From the NCBI GenBank assembly GCA_020630115.1, contig JAHDCA010000054.1:1-6459 (forward strand): a stretch of DNA of 6,459 bases. The letters run 5' to 3'. Below are positions 4,437 through 6,459 of this stretch, piece by piece. How positions within the stretch are numbered: the stretch's first letter is position 1; each line of letters starts with the position of its first letter. The notes under the pieces were generated by a model. The model searched no databases. It was not told where the DNA came from and was given only the letters and a program-made list of their open reading frames with translations. The stretch is from Candidatus Dojkabacteria bacterium. Its GTDB lineage: Bacteria; Patescibacteriota; Dojkabacteria; SC72; JAHDCA01. Position numbers and translations under genes: made by a program.

Positions 4437-6266
4437 ATGAAAAACACTAAAAAACAGAAAGAGGCTCAAAAGTCTTACAAAAAGCTTTTCAAAGCATTTG
4501 TAAGGATTCAAAGACTCACACTAAAGCATATTAAATGGCCGATCGTTACGTTATTTGTCACAATGGCACTAACAGCTGCCGTTCCATTTGGTCTAAGCAA
4601 AGTAACAAATTTAATAATTGATGAGGTGATCTCGATAATTGACTCCGGAGCACTAAAGCTAAGCAATAACTTGAAGTATCTCCTTGCAGGTATGATTTTG
4701 CTAAGAATCTTCGATGAAAGTGTCTGGGCAGTTCTAAACTTTATTGAAGATAAAGTCCGATATATTTGTTCTGAACTATTCACAATTAAATACTTAGAGA
4801 AAGTAAGTCAACTAGATATAGTTCATTACGAATCATCTAAAACATATAATGTTATTGAAAAAGCAAAAGATTCGTATTCTTGGAGACCTGCAACTCACAT
4901 AATCCGCACAGCATGGTTCTTTAAGGTATTTGTATCTGTAATTGTGAGTGTAGCTATCTTTGCTAGTTTATCACCATTATTTTTAGCCATATTAACACTC
5001 ACATCAGCCCCATTACTTTATGTAAATATTAAAGCAGGGAACACAATCTGGTTTGTCTGGGATAAAAATGTAGAAATCAAAAAAGAATTCTGGTCCAGGC
5101 TAGACACCCTTACAAATGAAAAGTCTTTGATGGAGCTAAGAATCTTTAATTCAAAAAATAAGATAATTAATGAGATCAAGAAAATCTTTAATGACTTTCA
5201 TAATGAAGAGTTGAGAGCTATTCAAAAAGCAAAGTTCTTAGATGCCTGTGCAAGTGGTATTGCTCAAGTAGGGATTATCGCTTTTTACATATATATAATT
5301 AATGAAGCTATAAATGGACGACTGACAATAGGTGAAATTACATTTTATACGTATACAGCAAATGGATTTAGCGATCGTCTAAACGGTATGTTCAGAAAAT
5401 TTGCGGAAATCTACAGTGGGTTGAATTATATTGATAATCTATTTGAATTTTTTGATCTCAAAAGAATTATTAAATCTGGTAATAAAAGTTTAAGTCTTGA
5501 TCCTCAATCACCTCCTAAGCTTGAGTTTAAAGATCTAAATTTCAGATACTCAGGAGCAAAATCTGACACTATTAATGGCCTTAACTTAATAATAGAACCT
5601 GGAGAGAAGTTAGCTATAGTTGGTGAGAACGGTGCAGGTAAATCAACTCTCGTTAAGCTCCTTTCAAGATTCTACGATCCTACTCAAGGTGAAATCCTAG
5701 CTGATGGAGTAAACATCAAAAGATTTGTTGTTGAGGACTGGCATAAGCAGATTGGTGTTCTCTACCAAGACTTCACTCAATACGGATTCTTACCAGTACA
5801 AGAGAATATCGGTATTGGAAATCAAGAGTTAGCACAGGATCTGGAGTCAGTACAAAAGAGTGCAAATAATGCCGGAGCACACGAATTCATCAAAGAGTTC
5901 GATAAGGGTTATGATCAAAGACTTAGTAAGTACTTTGAAGGTGGCACAGATCTCTCTGGTGGTCAGTGGCAACGCATCGCCCTTGCAAGAGGCTTCTTTA
6001 GAAACTCACCAATCATCATTCTTGATGAACCAACATCTGCAATAGATGCTAAAGCGGAGAGTGAGATCTTTGACAAGTTATACGAATATACTGAGAATAA
6101 GACAGTAATAATAATCTCACATCGCTTCAGTACGGTCAGAAAGGCAGACAAGATCATTGTACTCGATAAAGGACAGATCATCGAAGCAGGGACCCATGAA
6201 GAGCTCCTAAAGCTCGATGGCAAGTACAAGGCAGCCTTTGATACCCAGGCGAAAGGGTATGTGTAG
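4437..6266 (+). CDS. ABC exporter half-transporter (fused permease and ATPase)
   Basis: A 609-residue protein with an MsbA/MdlB-type layout. A lysine-rich cytoplasmic N-terminus is followed by about six membrane helices (roughly 32-53, 80-101, 158-177, 178-197, 268-289 and a weak one near 295-315). The ATPase domain begins near residue 361. All ATPase motifs are intact: Walker A GENGAGKST (396-404), Q-loop glutamine in YQDF (444), signature LSGGQWQR (506-513), Walker B IIILDE (526-531) with the catalytic glutamate, D-loop SAID (534-537), and the H-loop histidine in ISHRFSTV (562). It should act in the inner membrane as a dimer; cargo (lipid, peptide or drug) cannot be told. I place the start at ATG 4437; an in-frame TTG at 4428 would add three residues. 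A terminator lies upstream and a further gene starts 23 bp downstream, possibly co-transcribed. Confidence 0.93.
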   Translation: MKNTKKQKEAQKSYKKLFKAFVRIQRLTLKHIKWPIVTLFVTMALTAAVPFGLSKVTNLIIDEVISIIDSGALKLSNNLKYLLAGMILLRIFDESVWAVLNFIEDKVRYICSELFTIKYLEKVSQLDIVHYESSKTYNVIEKAKDSYSWRPATHIIRTAWFFKVFVSVIVSVAIFASLSPLFLAILTLTSAPLLYVNIKAGNTIWFVWDKNVEIKKEFWSRLDTLTNEKSLMELRIFNSKNKIINEIKKIFNDFHNEELRAIQKAKFLDACASGIAQVGIIAFYIYIINEAINGRLTIGEITFYTYTANGFSDRLNGMFRKFAEIYSGLNYIDNLFEFFDLKRIIKSGNKSLSLDPQSPPKLEFKDLNFRYSGAKSDTINGLNLIIEPGEKLAIVGENGAGKSTLVKLLSRFYDPTQGEILADGVNIKRFVVEDWHKQIGVLYQDFTQYGFLPVQENIGIGNQELAQDLESVQKSANNAGAHEFIKEFDKGYDQRLSKYFEGGTDLSGGQWQRIALARGFFRNSPIIILDEPTSAIDAKAESEIFDKLYEYTENKTVIIISHRFSTVRKADKIIVLDKGQIIEAGTHEELLKLDGKYKAAFDTQAKGYV

Positions 6267-6289
6267 ATTAGTTTAAATATTGGAAAGAC

Positions 6290-6459
6290 ATGGAAAAAAA
6301 GTTAAAAGTTGAGAGTCTAAATGCAACAATATATTTTGGTGAAGAGTTTTCACCAGCGTTCAATGAAGATGTCGCTTCTGTTTCAATAGAAGTAAGCGAG
6401 TTCAATTTGAATTCCAATCTTGATCTATACTTTGCTATTGAGAATCTAGACAAATCAGG
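6290..6459 (+). CDS. 5' end of an unrecognised protein, cut by the window edge
   Basis: ATG at 6290 opens 56 codons plus two bases with no stop before the window end. The peptide begins MEKKLKVESLNATIYFGEEF and continues with alternating hydrophobic and acidic residues (for example VASVSIEVSEFNL), suggesting beta strands. I see no signal peptide, membrane segment or known motif, and do not recognise the family. A TAG at 6269-6271 closes the frame upstream, so the ATG is the natural start. GGAAAG at 6282-6287 is the only purine-rich Shine-Dalgarno-like run before a start in this window, though it is very close (2 bases). The 23-bp gap after the ABC exporter suggests co-transcription. Confidence 0.65.
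   Translation, partial: MEKKLKVESLNATIYFGEEFSPAFNEDVASVSIEVSEFNLNSNLDLYFAIENLDKS

Noticed and set aside
6268..6453. 61-codon minus-strand open frame at the right end
   Set aside because: It is antisense to the plus-strand gene starting at 6290, which has an operon-like position. The minus frame has no recognised motif.
1..6459. A new defence or mobile system
   Set aside because: All complete genes except the regulator and the exporter are core translation genes in standard order. No repeats, integrase, transposase or CRISPR-like structure were seen.

Overview
This is an AT-rich window (by eye roughly 35-40% GC) of core bacterial genes. Seven complete CDSs are visible: a YerC/TrpR-like regulator, rsmD, thrS, infC, rpmI, rplT and an ABC exporter. 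A gene fragment runs off each end. The thrS-infC-rpmI-rplT order is the classic bacterial translation cluster. Several traits together suggest a reduced-genome lineage, and I favour Candidate Phyla Radiation/Patescibacteria. These traits are tight packing with overlapping genes, a threonyl-tRNA synthetase without its N-terminal TGS domain, start codons without convincing Shine-Dalgarno sequences, and a lysine-rich proteome. The lineage is inference; no 16S or other definitive marker is present. The code looks standard: conserved glycines are GGN, tryptophans are TGG, and no CDS has an internal TGA.

Layout. Positions 1-95 (minus) hold the first 31 codons of an unrecognised protein. A minus-strand terminator (about 120-143) separates it from the TrpR-like regulator (174-473, minus). 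The regulator is divergent from rsmD (538-1284, plus). The 64-bp gap between them holds two promoter-like elements, both placed so close to the start codons that the transcripts would be leaderless or nearly so. A 7+4+7 palindrome overlaps the regulator's own -10 region and could be an autoregulatory operator. A 131-bp gap with no clear regulatory RNA precedes thrS (1416-3182). infC (3175-3786) overlaps thrS by 8 bp, and rpmI (3710-3919) starts 77 bp before infC ends. rplT (3952-4299) follows, and a strong intrinsic terminator (4321-4349) closes the operon. An ABC exporter half-transporter (4437-6266) then begins a new unit. It is followed 23 bp later by the start of an unrecognised gene (6290 to the window end).

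How the genes work together. RsmD methylates 16S rRNA during 30S assembly, ThrRS charges tRNA-Thr, IF3 controls subunit joining and start selection, and bL35 and bL20 are 50S proteins. The left and central parts are therefore a translation neighbourhood. The regulator's targets are unknown; only itself and rsmD are suggested by position. The ABC exporter is functionally separate and its cargo cannot be read from the sequence.

I see no mobile element, CRISPR array, tRNA, rRNA or clear new multi-gene system. The most notable points are the infC/rpmI overprint, the TGS-less ThrRS, the compact divergent regulatory region, and the lack of Shine-Dalgarno sites.
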